A DNA stretch of 64,000 nucleotides from Tritrichomonas musculus (GCA_039105265.1 JAPFFF010000013.1:1674001-1738000), one strand, 5' to 3'; counted from the first letter of the stretch, positions 9,843 through 21,378 are shown. The notes: generated by a model from the letters alone, not told the origin. Numbers and translations are program-made.

Positions 9843-11413
9843 GCGTTTTTGAATTTTTTAATAAACAATTGAAAATTGAATAATTATGTATGTTTTATAC
9901 CTTTCAATAAAGAATTGGTATTCTCTCAATTATCTTTTACTGTTTTGATAAAAAAATAAACTTATTCTCACAAAAATTTATTAATTAATTCAAATTTCAA
10001 AAACAAATATTAATAAAATACAGTATAATATTTAGGATAATATAGTAATTTTCAATATATTTGTTTATTAATAAAAATTTTAATATTTAATAAATTATTT
10101 AAGATAATATATGAAATCAATAAATTGAATGTACAGAAAAAAAAAATTTTTTCCAAATTATTTTTATTTAATATTTATATTATAAAATATAATTCATATG
10201 ATTTTATAATTATAATCATATTTTATATATTTTATATGAAAAAATACAAAGCAAAATATATAATTTATATTAAAATATACTTATTTAAAATTTTCTCATT
10301 GAGTATTCAAAAATTTTTATTTTGAAAGATAATTTAAAATAATAATAAATTGTATTACATTGGAATAAATGGAATAAATAGTATGTTTATTAGTATATAT
10401 ATATTTAATATTTATTTTTATTTTATATATAAAAAATGTATCCTTCATATTCTTCAAAATCTACATCAAATGTTTGAATTATATTTTTAAATCATTCTCG
10501 ACTCTTTCAAATCAATCATTCTTTTTTTGAATAACTCTAAAATTCACATATTTAACTTCATTTTCAACTTTAAGAGGAACTTTAATTATTTAGCCAAATA
10601 ATAAAATTCACATATTTAACTTCATTTTCAACTTTAAATGCGTTGTTGATCATTATTTAGTAAAATTAACAATAATATATATATACATAAAATAATATAT
10701 ATTTTAAAATAATAAAACATCCAAATACCTTTAATAATCATTTTTATAAATAGCACCTAAGTCCAAGTTGCCGAACAAATAAAAAAAGTTTGGTATAAAA
10801 ACTCAGCTTTTGTACGATCCTCGCTAGGGTTTAAAATGTCTTAATAGAGGGGTTGAAAGAGTTGCTGATAATTTATAATATAATGATATTTCCCCAGATA
10901 TTTTGAATGGGAAGTGATCAAAAATTGTTTCATGGGCGGTTTATTTAATAAGCAATAAAGAAAATCAAGAATTGAGAGGCTTGATGTGAACAAATTCGCC
11001 CTATCATATGATTGGGTAACATTAGAATTGTGCTTATGGTCCACTTCCTAAAACCCATAAAGATTGTGATTTAGGAAAAAATGATGACGAGATTTTCAAA
11101 AAAAAAAAAAAAAAAAAAAAAAAATGAAATAAAAGCTACAGACGAACATAATAATGGCATATAAAATATGTTTTTATGAAACAAATGAAAATGATGATAA
11201 ATTTGGTAAGTGGGTGTCATTTGGTATGTTCATGCCTCTAAGGGTAATGGATGTCTATATTTTAATAAAAATTTAATTCACTTGTTAAAATGGATGCAAA
11301 TAGACACAAAATTAGAACATCAACACTAGAAGAATTGCTTCAAAGGAATATTAACAAACCCGAAAACATCAAAAGAATAAAAGGCAAATTGATTGAATCA
11401 GAAATAAAAAAAA
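9843..11413. other. Long gene-poor stretch
   Basis: Very A+T-rich sequence. The line around 10558-10640 holds a direct repeat of aaaattcacatatttaactt (about 68 nt apart). A run of about 24 A lies at 11099-11123. From about 10790 base composition becomes more gene-like (for example cctcgctagggtttaaaatg), perhaps the eroded 5' part of the relic at 11414, but no product can be recognised. Confidence 0.5.
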
Positions 11414-11749
11414 TTGACTTTCATTCACGATTGTGATTTAACAGATGGAAATATTATAGCAGAAAAATTACCAAATGCTATAATAAAATTTTATCCCAAT
11501 CATTAATGCAAGAAAAATAAAAAATTAATTAACCAGATATGTTCTGATGATCCAGATATGAAAGACCTAGGTCTTATCGCAGATGTTAAAGCTTTAACAA
11601 CAGATAATAAACCATTTACCTCAACAAACAAAATAAAATGGTATCTTGAAAGTGAACGAGGCGAAGATCACTCTTTTGACAGAAAAACTCTGAATTTGAG
11701 AAATTTTTTGTTGTCATCAGGTGTTTTGAAATCTTTCTTTCGTAGATAG
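11414..11749 (+). pseudogene. Decayed gene of unknown product
   Basis: One plus frame is open from about 11414 to 11749 apart from a single TAA near 11507. It reads LTFIHDCDLTDGNIIAEKLP before the stop and DMKDLGLIADVKALTTDNKP after it. The codon pattern is like coding sequence, but I do not recognise the family. It could be part of a transposon or a lost host gene. Confidence 0.4.
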
Positions 11750-12259
11750 TATAGATCATCTTTAAAGGAGTAGACTTTAAAGTCGACTTGTCGATAATCT
11801 TTTACTAAAATTATTATATACTATATATATATATATTTAGTTTGGGGAAAAGGAATATTCAAAATTATTATTTTTTGAGAAAAAAATAGTTTCCTTCATA
11901 AAAAAGCAATGCCCTATCAAATTATGGCCCATATTGGCTATTTTGAGCTCAAAAAAGCAAGTAAAAATTATCTATAGTTTTAATAATTGAACTTTTCTAA
12001 TTTAATATATTCATTTTGGAGGATAGGAAACCTTTCAAAATGAGTATCTTTTTGTAATTTTTTAATGCTTGTTATTATCTTGCAAGGAATAAAATCACTT
12101 CACAGATTCTTCTATGAATTCAACGAATTCATGTGTTTATATACGTTTAATCTGATAATTTTTCAGTATTCTTTTCAACTTGGCGCCTTTTTGTTTGATT
12201 GTTTTTGGTTTATTGTTCTAGATTTTGTTGATAAAACTATGTTTTACGAGAAATGAATG
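11750..12259. other. Intergenic, nothing recognised
   Basis: A+T-rich. The 63-codon frame at 12065 has no recognisable motif and is not called as a gene. Confidence 0.5.
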
Positions 12260-14082
12260 TAAGAAAGCATCAAGCATTCAGCGGACCAGCCATTTGGTGT
12301 ACGTGTGAATCCTCATGTGTGTCACTCACACACACCAAAAAGATAATTTCTTAAAGTATTTTAAGGTATATTTAATTCTTTGCTGATCCTTTTTAATTTT
12401 TTATTCCGGTACATATACTTTAAAGCTGGTTGATACACAAGAAACGATACCAACAGAGACTATCGTCATCGTTATCCGTGATGATCAACTTTGACTTGAT
12501 GAACTCATCAGGGAGCTTCACCTTACCAGTGACCTTGACCAATCTCGAAACCGTGAAGGCAACGGAAGTGACGTAGATGAACTTCACATTTGATTCAGTC
12601 GTTGAGTAGTTGAACAAGACGGATTCGATATAGTACTTAACCTTCTCGAGTTCGTCATTGAGTTGAATCAGGATGGGTATCTTGTTGGTGTTCTTGTAGT
12701 TAGTGGCACGGATCTCGCGTTCTTCGTAGGTGTAGTCGGTGATGTTGTCGATATTGGTTCTTGGCGTTTCGAAGATCCCAGTCAGGTCGAACATGATCTT
12801 GAATGGCTTACGCTCCCTCTTGTAGACGGTGTTCTCAAGGAAGTCGAAGATGTCTTCGAGACGGTGGATCTCGTTGAGGTAGTACACAACGATGGGTTTC
12901 TTGTCGTGAGTCTTGTTGACGATCTGTGTTCCATAATGCTTCTTCTTCTCGAATGCTGCTTTGGCTTTCTCTTCATCGTTGGGTTCGTTGATGGTGAGGT
13001 ATTCGGGATTCGATGACGTGAACTCGTGACCGAACTTGTCGAAGTAGCTGATCAGTTCTTCGTTTTCTTTCTCGAATAGCTTTGCTGAGTATGGCTTGAG
13101 AGGAATCATCTCTTTGGGTGGAAGTGGACGAAGGAGAAACGGTTCGGTCATCAGCTTATCCAACATGGCTTTGTATGCAGCTTTGGATGTCTTGAATTGG
13201 GTTCTCTCTTTGTTGAGTCGTTCACGAAAGCGATTCTTCAGGGATTCGTGCTTGTTGAATTCGAAGGGGTTACTCAAAGGATCTGGTCGTGGATACAATT
13301 GCTTGAAGAACTCGTCATCGGCTTTCTTCTGCTCAAATCGTTTGCGTTCAACTTCAAGTCGTTCATTGAAGCGATTCTTCAGGGATTCGTGCTTGAGGAC
13401 TTTGAAGGGGTTACTCAAAGGATCTGGTGGTAGAGGAAAACGTAATTGATTGAGGAATCCGACATCGGTATCGATTTACCTTGTTAGAGATCGTGGATGC
13501 TTGGGTGGCTGAGGGACAACTAACTGCTTCCCAGCTTGATATCCCTTCGCGAAGTTGTAGAAGGACATGAATTTGGTGTCATCGTTGTCATAACCAAGTT
13601 CAAAGGCTCTATTGGCAATGATACCGACTAACTCATCCACGAAACGGGACTTGTTTTGGTTGAATATCTTTTCAGTGACCCTCTTTTTGATACCCTGTCT
13701 ACGTTTAGCTGAGTAGAAAGATTCACGGATGTCATCGTTGCTGATGCATAAGAGCTAATCGTCTCAGATGGTTGCAGTCGACGGACTGGTCGTAGTTCAT
13801 TTCTTCCATGGTTGATAAAAAGTTGGGATCACCCATCCACGTGCACCCCTCACTCATTCATTACGCTATTTATCGTTCATGAGGTATAAACAATATCTGG
13901 GGGTCGTCCATTTCGAGCACCGTAACTAGTCCCTCCGAGTGTGCGATTGACGCGAGAAATACATGATGGACATGTCACGTCGGTGGAAGTGACCTCGTCG
14001 GAGTGCTGAAAACGGCCCATTTAAGGCCAATTTTCGACCATTTTCGTATCTGGGGGTCATACGCGCCACCTAAAGTGCCCCA
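12260..14082 (-). mobile_element. Broken remnant of a large mobile element (possibly Maverick/Polinton-like)
   Basis: A block of about 1.8 kb with clearly higher G+C and different codon use from everything around it. Its longest open part, 12420-13418 on the minus strand (332 codons), contains an internal duplication of a segment around KHESLKNRF, about 45 residues apart, and a basic, charged N-terminus. Further coding-like sequence of the same strand lies upstream to about 13810, followed by a high-G+C non-coding end in which the word atctgggggtc occurs twice (about 13894 and 14046). I cannot name the protein. The length, the foreign composition and the terminal-looking end suggest a fossil of a large virus-like transposon known to abound in trichomonads (inference). 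It is clearly broken and incomplete. Confidence 0.4.
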
Positions 14083-14280
14083 AAAAAATAGGGGTCTCAT
14101 TCAATAAAATAGGGGTCGACGATCAAGTTAAGAAAAAATTGAATATTTTTTCAGAAAATATAATTTTAAGAAAAAATTTTTTTTTCAAATATTTTTTTCT
14201 CAAAATAAATTTTTATTATCGTTTTCCCTTGAAATTAATTATTTTTTGAATCGACCCCCTATTTTTTGAATCGACCCCCC
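14083..14280. repeat. Inverted repeat of ataggggtc-type words
   Basis: Left arm about 14083-14119 carries two copies of aataggggtc. Right arm 14251-14280 carries the complement tcgaccccctattttttgaa and a second tcgacccccc. The two arms could form a long hairpin around an A+T-rich core. It borders the mobile-element remnant and may be one of its ends or a separate small element. Confidence 0.5.
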
Positions 14281-14724
14281 TTTATTTCTCTCACTTTATA
14301 CACTACTAATCATCATTTGATAATATCACCCAATTATACAACTATTTAAGACATATAATATGCTATGAACAATAAATAACATTAAATATCATATTGGTAA
14401 TTGAAGAAAACAATTAGAGTTGCGTAGGTTAGCACTTTTCTTATCAAAAAGTAAAATAAACTAATGAAAAAGTTTTAAATTACCTAAGATTTGAATACGA
14501 TTTAATAAATAAAAGATTTCTTATCGAAATTAATGTGGCCAGCCAATTAGGTTAGAATCTCTATTAGATTATCCCAATATTTAAAATATAGATGAAGTAT
14601 GTAACAATTAAATTTAAATTAAAGTTTTAATCTTTTTTTTTTTGGCGCTAGATTTAGCCAAAAAGTTGATTTTTATTGACCTTAAACTTTGTTAAACTGG
14701 TCAAATGTGATCGTTACTTTAATG
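14281..14724. other. Intergenic, left half of a dispersed repeat
   Basis: The end of this stretch (about 14655-14724: aaaaagttgatttttattg, then tgatcgttactttaatg) resumes at 15173 after the inserted MITE, and resembles 23741-23825. Nothing else is recognised. Confidence 0.5.
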
Positions 14725-15172
14725 TAGGCTTGTTATTCTGATATCAATTATCAGGTAGGGCACTTTTTTTAACTCAGATAATCGATAATAAAATGCTATC
14801 GATTGGAAATTTTAATTATTGAAATCGATTATCAAGTATGAAATGTGATAAAAAAAATATTCTTTTGATATCGAATCGTGATTAATCGAAATTAATGCCT
14901 GAAAACCCCCATTAAAAATAGTATTTTAATGGCATATAAATAAATATATTCCAACTTATTATGTTAAAGAATCAGCTTACATTAAATTTTATGACGGATA
15001 TATGAAGTAATCAGTTAAAAAAGTTTAAAAATTTTTAAACGTTAAAAAAATTCAAAGATCGATCTTTTATTTTAATTTATTATTGATATCAGAGATAAAA
15101 TTTTTGATTTGATATTGATATCAAAAAAATGGATCAATTATCGATATCGAAAATCGAGACTTAACAAGCCTA
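14725..15172. mobile_element. MITE with 8-bp target-site duplication, copy 2
   Basis: 448 bp. It starts TAGGCTTGTTATTCTGATATC-like and ends ...CTTAACAAGCCTA, the imperfect complement. It is flanked by ctttaatg on both sides (14717-14724 and 15173-15180). It shares with the element at 425-903 the terminal repeat (TAGRCTTGTTATTCT), the internal word gaaatgtgata and the many ATCGAT/GATATC palindromes, so both belong to one family. No transposase is present. The insertion interrupts a sequence that is still contiguous at 23741-23825, which confirms the ends. Confidence 0.85.
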
Positions 15173-15612
15173 CTTTAATGATTAAATTCAAAAAGTGGGA
15201 AATAATAAAATAGGCTGACCTTCTACATATTGTTTTTAATTAATTATACTCCGAACTTTATATGTAAAATTTCATTGATTTTCCTTTCATTTTAGCTCTT
15301 AAAAAGTAAAACCTCAATAGCATTTGAACATTCAGATTTGATTTGATTTATAATATATTTGAATGAATTTTCACCAAATTAAGATTATAAAAGGATCAAT
15401 TTTTGGGTATTTGGTGTTATCAATAAGCAGCACTGTTTATAACATTTGCTAAACTTATAATTACTTTTTAATTTGCCCATTTAAACAAAATTTTTGATAT
15501 TAAAATTCAAAAAAGCATACTTTCAAAAATTTTCAATTGATTCATTTCAATTGAAAAGAATTCAAATCACACAAAAATAAAAAAACCCATTTAAAAAAAT
15601 TATTAAAAATAA
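15173..15612. other. Intergenic, upstream of the tubby-like gene
   Basis: Begins with the right target-site duplicate and the right half of the split dispersed repeat (ttaaattcaaaaagtggga). No clear TCAYWW lies close to the ATG at 15613. Confidence 0.5.
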
Positions 15613-16368
15613 ATGATAAAAGAAGAACAAGCATTAAATAATAATGACGGAGGTCAAAATCAGATGAACGTAACACATTATGTTGCTTTACAAGCAAGGC
15701 CTCACATCTCACGTCGCAGATTTATTTTGATGCCACATTCTGTGCCTTATCAAATTACATGGTCAAAAACTGGCCGAAGAAAGACAAGCATAAAGTTGGT
15801 TCTAGATGGCAATGTAATACTTCAAGCCAAGAAATGCAAAGTGCTCGATAGATTTATAATTTCACAAAACGATAATTTTAGTCGTTCTTCTCCTTCTTAT
15901 CAAGGAACTCTTAAGAGATTTATTAACTCAAAAGGATATACATTACTGATTCCAAGTACGTTAAATGGCCAAGCAAAAGAAAGCGAAAAGATTGGAATCA
16001 CTTTTTCCTTTTCTCTTGAGAATGGTATGGCTACTGAAATCAGAGTCGCTTTGGCTCAAAATGACACGTATTTTCCAAGGAATAGACATGAGTCTTTACA
16101 AAGATTAGCAATTCCAGTGTCCAATTCTGGAAATATTTCAATAATACATTCTGAAGTGCCAGCAAGATTGAGTAATGGAAGACTTTTCCTCAATTTTGGC
16201 CAAGTTGATGTTATTAGAAGTGTTAAAAATTTCATTTTAAGAGATGAAAATCAAAGACCAATTTTGATGATTTTCAAATCAGCAAATCAACAATGCACTT
16301 TGAAATATTCCTCATCAATTACTCCTCTCATTGCCTTTGCAATTTCAATTTCAATAATTGATTATTAA
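15613..16368 (+). CDS. Divergent tubby-like (TULP) domain protein
   Basis: 251 aa, almost entirely one domain. The last 70 residues carry the tubby signature: LNFGQVDVIRSVKNFILRD corresponds to the GRVTxPSVKNFQL block, and LKYSSSITPLIAFAISISI to the FTLDYRYPLxxLQAFAI helix. The N-terminal part (RRRFILMPHSVPYQITWSK, then a possible SNFxGTxF equivalent at YQGTLKRFINSKG) fits the start of the same barrel. Tubby domains bind membrane PI(4,5)P2 and serve in ciliary or membrane traffic in other eukaryotes. That role here is inference, and the divergence is large. No signal peptide is seen. The gene is single-frame and ends in a TAA. Confidence 0.7.
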   Translation: MIKEEQALNNNDGGQNQMNVTHYVALQARPHISRRRFILMPHSVPYQITWSKTGRRKTSIKLVLDGNVILQAKKCKVLDRFIISQNDNFSRSSPSYQGTLKRFINSKGYTLLIPSTLNGQAKESEKIGITFSFSLENGMATEIRVALAQNDTYFPRNRHESLQRLAIPVSNSGNISIIHSEVPARLSNGRLFLNFGQVDVIRSVKNFILRDENQRPILMIFKSANQQCTLKYSSSITPLIAFAISISIIDY

Positions 16369-16720
16369 AAAAAAAAATATTATAAATATATTTTTAATTT
16401 TTTGAATAAGTTCAATTTCAATATTAAAGATTCAGTAAAAAGTGGGTAACGCTGGAAATAAGTGGATAACAGTTGAATGATCAATTGAATCATTTAAAAA
16501 ATGAAATAAAAAAAATATAACCATTTTTCTTTTTCTTGCAATTAAATTAACGAATTTCTAAATTTTTTCAAAATTTATGAGCTTCAAATGGATTTGATTC
16601 AAAACCAATTTTCTCATTCCATCAATAGTATTTGGCTGTGAGAAAATTTTAATCCAGTTTAGATTGAAGAAGTGAAAAAATAATAAAAATTTATTAAAAA
16701 TGCTTTAATTTATCCTATAA
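16369..16720. other. Intergenic between convergent genes
   Basis: About 350 nt, A+T-rich, no features recognised. Confidence 0.6.
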
Positions 16721-18469
16721 TTACATATCATTAATAATTTTCTTATAAAAAGAAGGCTCCGTTCTGCAAATTGGGCAGCATTTCTTTGTTGAGTACCAGT
16801 TCTCCAAGCAGGATGAGCACATTCCCAAGTGGCCGCAAGGAAGCACCAAGCAATCGCTTTTCTTATCACAGCAAATGATGCAAATGTCGTCATCGCTGAC
16901 TGCGAAAAGATTAGAAATGTCCTTCACAGGGAACCTGCAAAGAGGGCACGCTTCGTTATTCGCCTTTGCCTTCTCAGCGCATTCTTTACAGAAAACTTTA
17001 TGTCCGCAATCCATAATGAAGCAGTCACGTTTATTTTTCTTACATTTCAAACACAACAAATTTGAATCGTTGAAAGAATCGACGAGAACGACAGAATCAT
17101 TTGCTCTTTTCACATCATTTGTCACTGCCGGAAAAATTCCATTACCACTGAAAAAGAAAGCAGAAGAAGTTTGGCTCTCAAATTGATTTTGACAGTTAGA
17201 AAAACGGTTATTCACAAAATCACCACTACCTTTATACAACAAATTGACCATTGCATTTTGAACATCGCTAATTTGGTTATTCTCAGCTTTCATATATCCA
17301 AAAGTATACACTAAAAAAGCAAATTGACCTATATTGACCATAATGTTATCGTTAACAAAAACTTTAGAGTTGTTGTAGCTCTCAATAGCAGCCACCTTGC
17401 AATTCTTTATTGTGTTGTTTTTGATGATGCAGTTTTCGGTGTCAGAAACAGATATGCCAATTTCCTTAACGTCTTTTATCTCACAATTTTCAATTGTAAC
17501 GTCTTTTGCATTTCTTACACAGACGCCGTTTAAATTGATTCCCTCAATTTTATTATCGGTAACCGTCGCTATCGACCTGCCCAAAACAGCAATGCTTGGA
17601 TAACCGGCATTTTTTATTGAATTTTCTGTCACTTTTACATCGGAACTTGAAATGAGAATGCCGTTCCCTTTTGTGTCAAATATTTCATTCTCTTTGATGA
17701 TTCCAGATGACTTTTCTGAGGCATTGATGGCAGTGGCGGTTATATTTGAGAGCTTGTTCTTTTCAATGAGAAAATCTTGCGATGAGTCAACAGCAATGCC
17801 TGTTTGCTCAACGTTCTTTATCTCATTTTCAACAAAGATGCATTGCGAACTGTTGGCAATTATTGCAGGGTACCCCGTGTCATGTATTTGACATTTTCGA
17901 ATTTCAATGTATGATTGGCCGCTAATATGAAATCCGTTAAATGGAGTGTGATGGATTATGGAATCGGTGATCGTTAAAAAGGATCCTAAATTACAGAGAA
18001 CTAGAGTGGCTTCGAGGTCGTGTACATGGAGATTTGTCGCGTTAACAAAGCTATTACGAGTAACATATAATCCGGGAATTTTTCCTGACTCAATAATGGT
18101 AACATGACTGAGAGAAACATCTCCACTGTCTGATATCGTAAGAGTTCCATTAAATGTTTGCGCTGGGTTTTTAACGGTGCAATTATCAAACGAAACTGAC
18201 TCAACTGATTCAACTAGAACTGCTGAATCAAATTCAATGCTTGATAAAAAAACTTTGGGCGATTTTATTTTGAATAACTTTGAGGTAATTACAGTATTAC
18301 AATTGGATGTAATTTTGCATGAAGTTGTAATATGATATTCATCTTCAGTTTCCAATTTAGGGACAGTAATTGTAATTTCTCCCGTATCTTCGTTTTTCTC
18401 TGAGTTTGTATCGTTTAATATTGAAAGAAAATCAATTTCGCTCATAATTTTTTTGAATAATCTGACCAT
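16721..18469 (-). CDS. Parallel beta-helix protein with two C-terminal RING fingers
   Basis: 582 aa. Residues about 60-430 are right-handed parallel beta-helix repeats (NosD/PbH1 type) with the regular pattern of I.N..I.. turns, for example GNGILISSSDVKVTENSIKN and CIIKNNTIKNCKVAAIES. They are followed by two C3HC4 RING fingers at about 470-510 (CLKCKKNKRDC...CGHKVFCKEC...CPLC) and about 525-565 (CIICCDKKSDC...CGHLGMCSSC...CPIC). RING fingers usually recruit E2 enzymes, so this is probably a ubiquitin ligase whose beta-helix binds substrates or glycans (inference; FBXO11 joins a beta-helix to an F-box in animals). The first Met is used here, but a second (MSEIDFLS, codon 9, 18445) is equally plausible. 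No signal peptide is seen, consistent with a cytosolic protein. Confidence 0.85.
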   Translation of the reverse strand: MVRLFKKIMSEIDFLSILNDTNSEKNEDTGEITITVPKLETEDEYHITTSCKITSNCNTVITSKLFKIKSPKVFLSSIEFDSAVLVESVESVSFDNCTVKNPAQTFNGTLTISDSGDVSLSHVTIIESGKIPGLYVTRNSFVNATNLHVHDLEATLVLCNLGSFLTITDSIIHHTPFNGFHISGQSYIEIRKCQIHDTGYPAIIANSSQCIFVENEIKNVEQTGIAVDSSQDFLIEKNKLSNITATAINASEKSSGIIKENEIFDTKGNGILISSSDVKVTENSIKNAGYPSIAVLGRSIATVTDNKIEGINLNGVCVRNAKDVTIENCEIKDVKEIGISVSDTENCIIKNNTIKNCKVAAIESYNNSKVFVNDNIMVNIGQFAFLVYTFGYMKAENNQISDVQNAMVNLLYKGSGDFVNNRFSNCQNQFESQTSSAFFFSGNGIFPAVTNDVKRANDSVVLVDSFNDSNLLCLKCKKNKRDCFIMDCGHKVFCKECAEKAKANNEACPLCRFPVKDISNLFAVSDDDICIICCDKKSDCLVLPCGHLGMCSSCLENWYSTKKCCPICRTEPSFYKKIINDM

Positions 18470-19006
18470 TTACCGTTTTGAATTATATTCAATTTTTATT
18501 TCCTCTTTTTATGAACATTCTTTATTCAATATCATTCAGTTTTTAATCATCGATAGTCAAATAAGAATTGTTCACAGAAAGAATACCAATCGGTAATATG
18601 ATAAAAAAAAAAAAAAAAATTTCAAAATTTAAATATCAGAATTTCAATTTTTTTTATTAAAAACAATAAAAACTCGTTAGTGACCACCATTAACATCTTC
18701 ATGAAAGAAAAGTTGAAGCTTTCTATTTTCAAAAAAAAAAAAAAAAAAAAAATATTAGTTATTGGCGCTTAATTCCTCATAAAAACGATTTGTTTAATAT
18801 TTCTTTGAGAGATTTGTTATTGATCACTACAAAAAATCCAATAAAGAATAGAATCAAAATAGTGAAAGCAAAACTTTCAAAAAATGTCTTTTTTTTTGGC
18901 CTCTATGAAATCTTTCATGATCTGATATCATCACGATACAAGAAAGGACCATTTTCTCTTGTTCTAATGCACAACAATAAACATGCAAAACTGTAGAAAT
19001 ATTTAT
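18470..19006. other. Intergenic with homopolymer runs
   Basis: A-runs at about 18602-18619 and 18730-18750. A short plus frame at 18790-18996 has no motif and is not called. Confidence 0.5.
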
Positions 19007-20164
19007 CTAAATGCTATCGAGGCCTTCAAGGCCGATGTCTTTCAATGTGACACTCAATTTGATTGGCGGTTTTGGTTGGGCTCTCAATTTAGCACTCAAA
19101 AAAGCGCATGAAGATGTTTCAAACACGCTCGGATCATAACTGCTCTTTTTTGGCACTTTTTCCTGTTTTTTGACAGAATTCTTTTTTGCTTTTTTACGAA
19201 TATTTGATTTTTTTGTTACACTTTTCGTGGGACTATTTGGTCTGTACTCTTGTCCGTCTTTTGTATCGTATGAATCGAGTCCTTCGAGTCCGATGTCTTC
19301 AAGCTTTACATTTAATTTGATTGGCGGAATGAAATCTGGTCTGATCTCGTCTCTTGGCGAATGATGGGAAGTATAAAAGATTTGTGGATCATAAGTGTTA
19401 ATTTCCTTTTCTTTCTTCTTCTTTTTTTCCCATTCTTCTTGAATTTTTTTCATTCTCATTTTTTCATTCAATTTTTCAATGTCCTCTGAATTTTCAGTTT
19501 TTACTTTTTTGTACGTTTTTGTTATTGGTGGAGACTGCGGCTCTTTTTCTTTTGTGGTTTCTGGCTTGTATGAATCAAGACCTTCCAGTCCGATGTCTTC
19601 CAATTTGACATTTAATTTGATTGGCGGAATGAAATCTGGTCTAATCTCATCTCTTGGCGAATAATGGGAAGTGTAAAAAATTTTAGGATCATAAGTATTG
19701 ATTTGTTTTTCTACTCTCTTTTTTTGGTCCCAATCTTCTTGAATTCTTTTCATTCTTCTTTGTTCATTCAATTTTTCAATGTCTTCTGAATTTTTTTTTG
19801 TTTTTTCTTTTATTTTCGTTTTCGGCGGACTTTGTGGCTCAATTTCTTTGGTAGTTTCTGATTTGTATGAATCGAGACCTTCTAGACCAATGTCTTTCAA
19901 AGTTACAACTAGTTTGATCGGCTCTGCATTTGCAGGATTGAAGCGACCACCTCGAGGTTCAAATTGAGAAACATTAAATATGTTTGGATCATAAGTGCTT
20001 AAATGCTTTAACCAGGTTGATTTTCTTTTGTTGCCTGTTTTGATCTCAGAATTATTATACTCTTTATTTTTTTTAGTATGAGAAATTTTCATTTGATTTT
20101 CAGCATTATGCTCTTGTTTTGACTTGAATAATGACTCTTGAAGTGTTTCTTTAGACTTTGTCAT
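19007..20164 (-). CDS. Protein of four ~100-residue repeats (DIGLEGLDSY motif)
   Basis: 385 aa, highly charged. Each repeat joins a YDPxIF(Y/N)(T/V)S motif, a PPIKLxVxLxDIGLEGLDSY motif and a lysine/glutamate-rich linker with a predicted coiled coil (for example NEKMRMKKIQEEWEKKKKKE). At DNA level the repeats recur about every 300 bp (19271, 19571, 19868) and the middle ones are close copies, so they duplicated recently. I do not recognise the family. The conserved short motifs inside disordered, charged linkers suggest a multivalent scaffold or a cytoskeleton-binding protein (inference). Confidence 0.7.
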   Translation of the reverse strand: MTKSKETLQESLFKSKQEHNAENQMKISHTKKNKEYNNSEIKTGNKRKSTWLKHLSTYDPNIFNVSQFEPRGGRFNPANAEPIKLVVTLKDIGLEGLDSYKSETTKEIEPQSPPKTKIKEKTKKNSEDIEKLNEQRRMKRIQEDWDQKKRVEKQINTYDPKIFYTSHYSPRDEIRPDFIPPIKLNVKLEDIGLEGLDSYKPETTKEKEPQSPPITKTYKKVKTENSEDIEKLNEKMRMKKIQEEWEKKKKKEKEINTYDPQIFYTSHHSPRDEIRPDFIPPIKLNVKLEDIGLEGLDSYDTKDGQEYRPNSPTKSVTKKSNIRKKAKKNSVKKQEKVPKKSSYDPSVFETSSCAFLSAKLRAQPKPPIKLSVTLKDIGLEGLDSI

Positions 20165-21378
20165 CGTATTTTTTTATTATTTTATCCTTTTTATTTTTTT
20201 GAATAAAACTAACGTGCATGCTTCATAAATGTCATAGAAAATATTGCGAACTAAACGGGATTTTATTCAAAGCTTAAATGCTTAAATATCTCAATTAAAA
20301 TAAGCCAAAAGTCAAAATATAAAAAGTAAAATAACATTTTTAAAATATTTCTAATGAAATATTTACTTTTAAACCGTTCCTGACAAAATAAAAAAAAAAG
20401 TTAAAGATTTAGGAAAACTATTATATGAATAAAATAAATTCTTTTTAACCAAGATAAAGAGAATCTTTTCAGAAATGATTTTTTGAGCCTTTATCCTTTA
20501 ATCCAGATCATATGTTTATCAAAATATTTTTAATTAAGGTTTTAACACTATATTTTAATTGAGGTATAATTTCTATATTTTTCTAGATATTTTTTTCTAT
20601 TTAACAATATGTTAATTCAGTCTTTGATTATAAACTTTGAATGCCAATTAATCAGATCCTAAAGAAATTTTCAAATAGTATATAATATTTATTTGATTAT
20701 TAATGCTTGTTTATTAGGTAATATAAAATAAAAAGTAGGTATTTTTTTATTGCAATAATCTTTTAAACTGGAAGAATTACTGCAAATAGCTCGAGAGACA
20801 AATTGACCTATTCGATTGGTAATTCGCCTAAATTATAGCATTTTTTAAAAATGATAGTATCTTTTTTTTTACATTTAAAATTATTATAATAAATGTAAAT
20901 TATAATAATTATTAGTTTTCAAGTAAACAAATTACACTTGGATCAAAATTACTGTATCTTCAAGCATTTAATAATTCCTGAATTTATATTTTTTATCATC
21001 TATAATAATATAATGAAAGTCCTTTATTTTAAGTTATTTTTTCTTTGATTACAAAGAATTCAAAATGATTATGGTGATTGTGATGTTCAAAACAAGGAAA
21101 TATTTCAATGATTTCAAACCGATAAAATGAGATGTTATTCAATATTCAATACATATTCAATATTCAATAAATTTTATTTTGAATAATAATTCAAATTAGA
21201 TATAAAAAAAATTTTGTTCTAAAGTTCAAAAATTATAAGTGTAATAACAAAGGTGCATTTATTATTAAAAAAAGTTTTATTTTCAATTTTTTATGAAGTC
21301 GATAAATTATTCAAAAAATTGATTATTCAGAAATATTTAGAAACGATATTTTCATATCAAAAAAGATTATATTTTATC
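20165..21378. other. Intergenic, nothing recognised
   Basis: About 1.2 kb of A+T-rich sequence between divergent genes. No open frame over 60 codons and no repeat with clear ends. Confidence 0.6.

Noticed and set aside
12663-13449. Plus-strand frames of 60-117 codons over the mobile-element remnant
   Set aside because: They mirror the minus-strand coding sequence and have no motif.
16829-17891. Several plus-strand frames over the beta-helix/RING gene
   Set aside because: Opposite-strand shadows; the RING cysteines lie on the minus strand.
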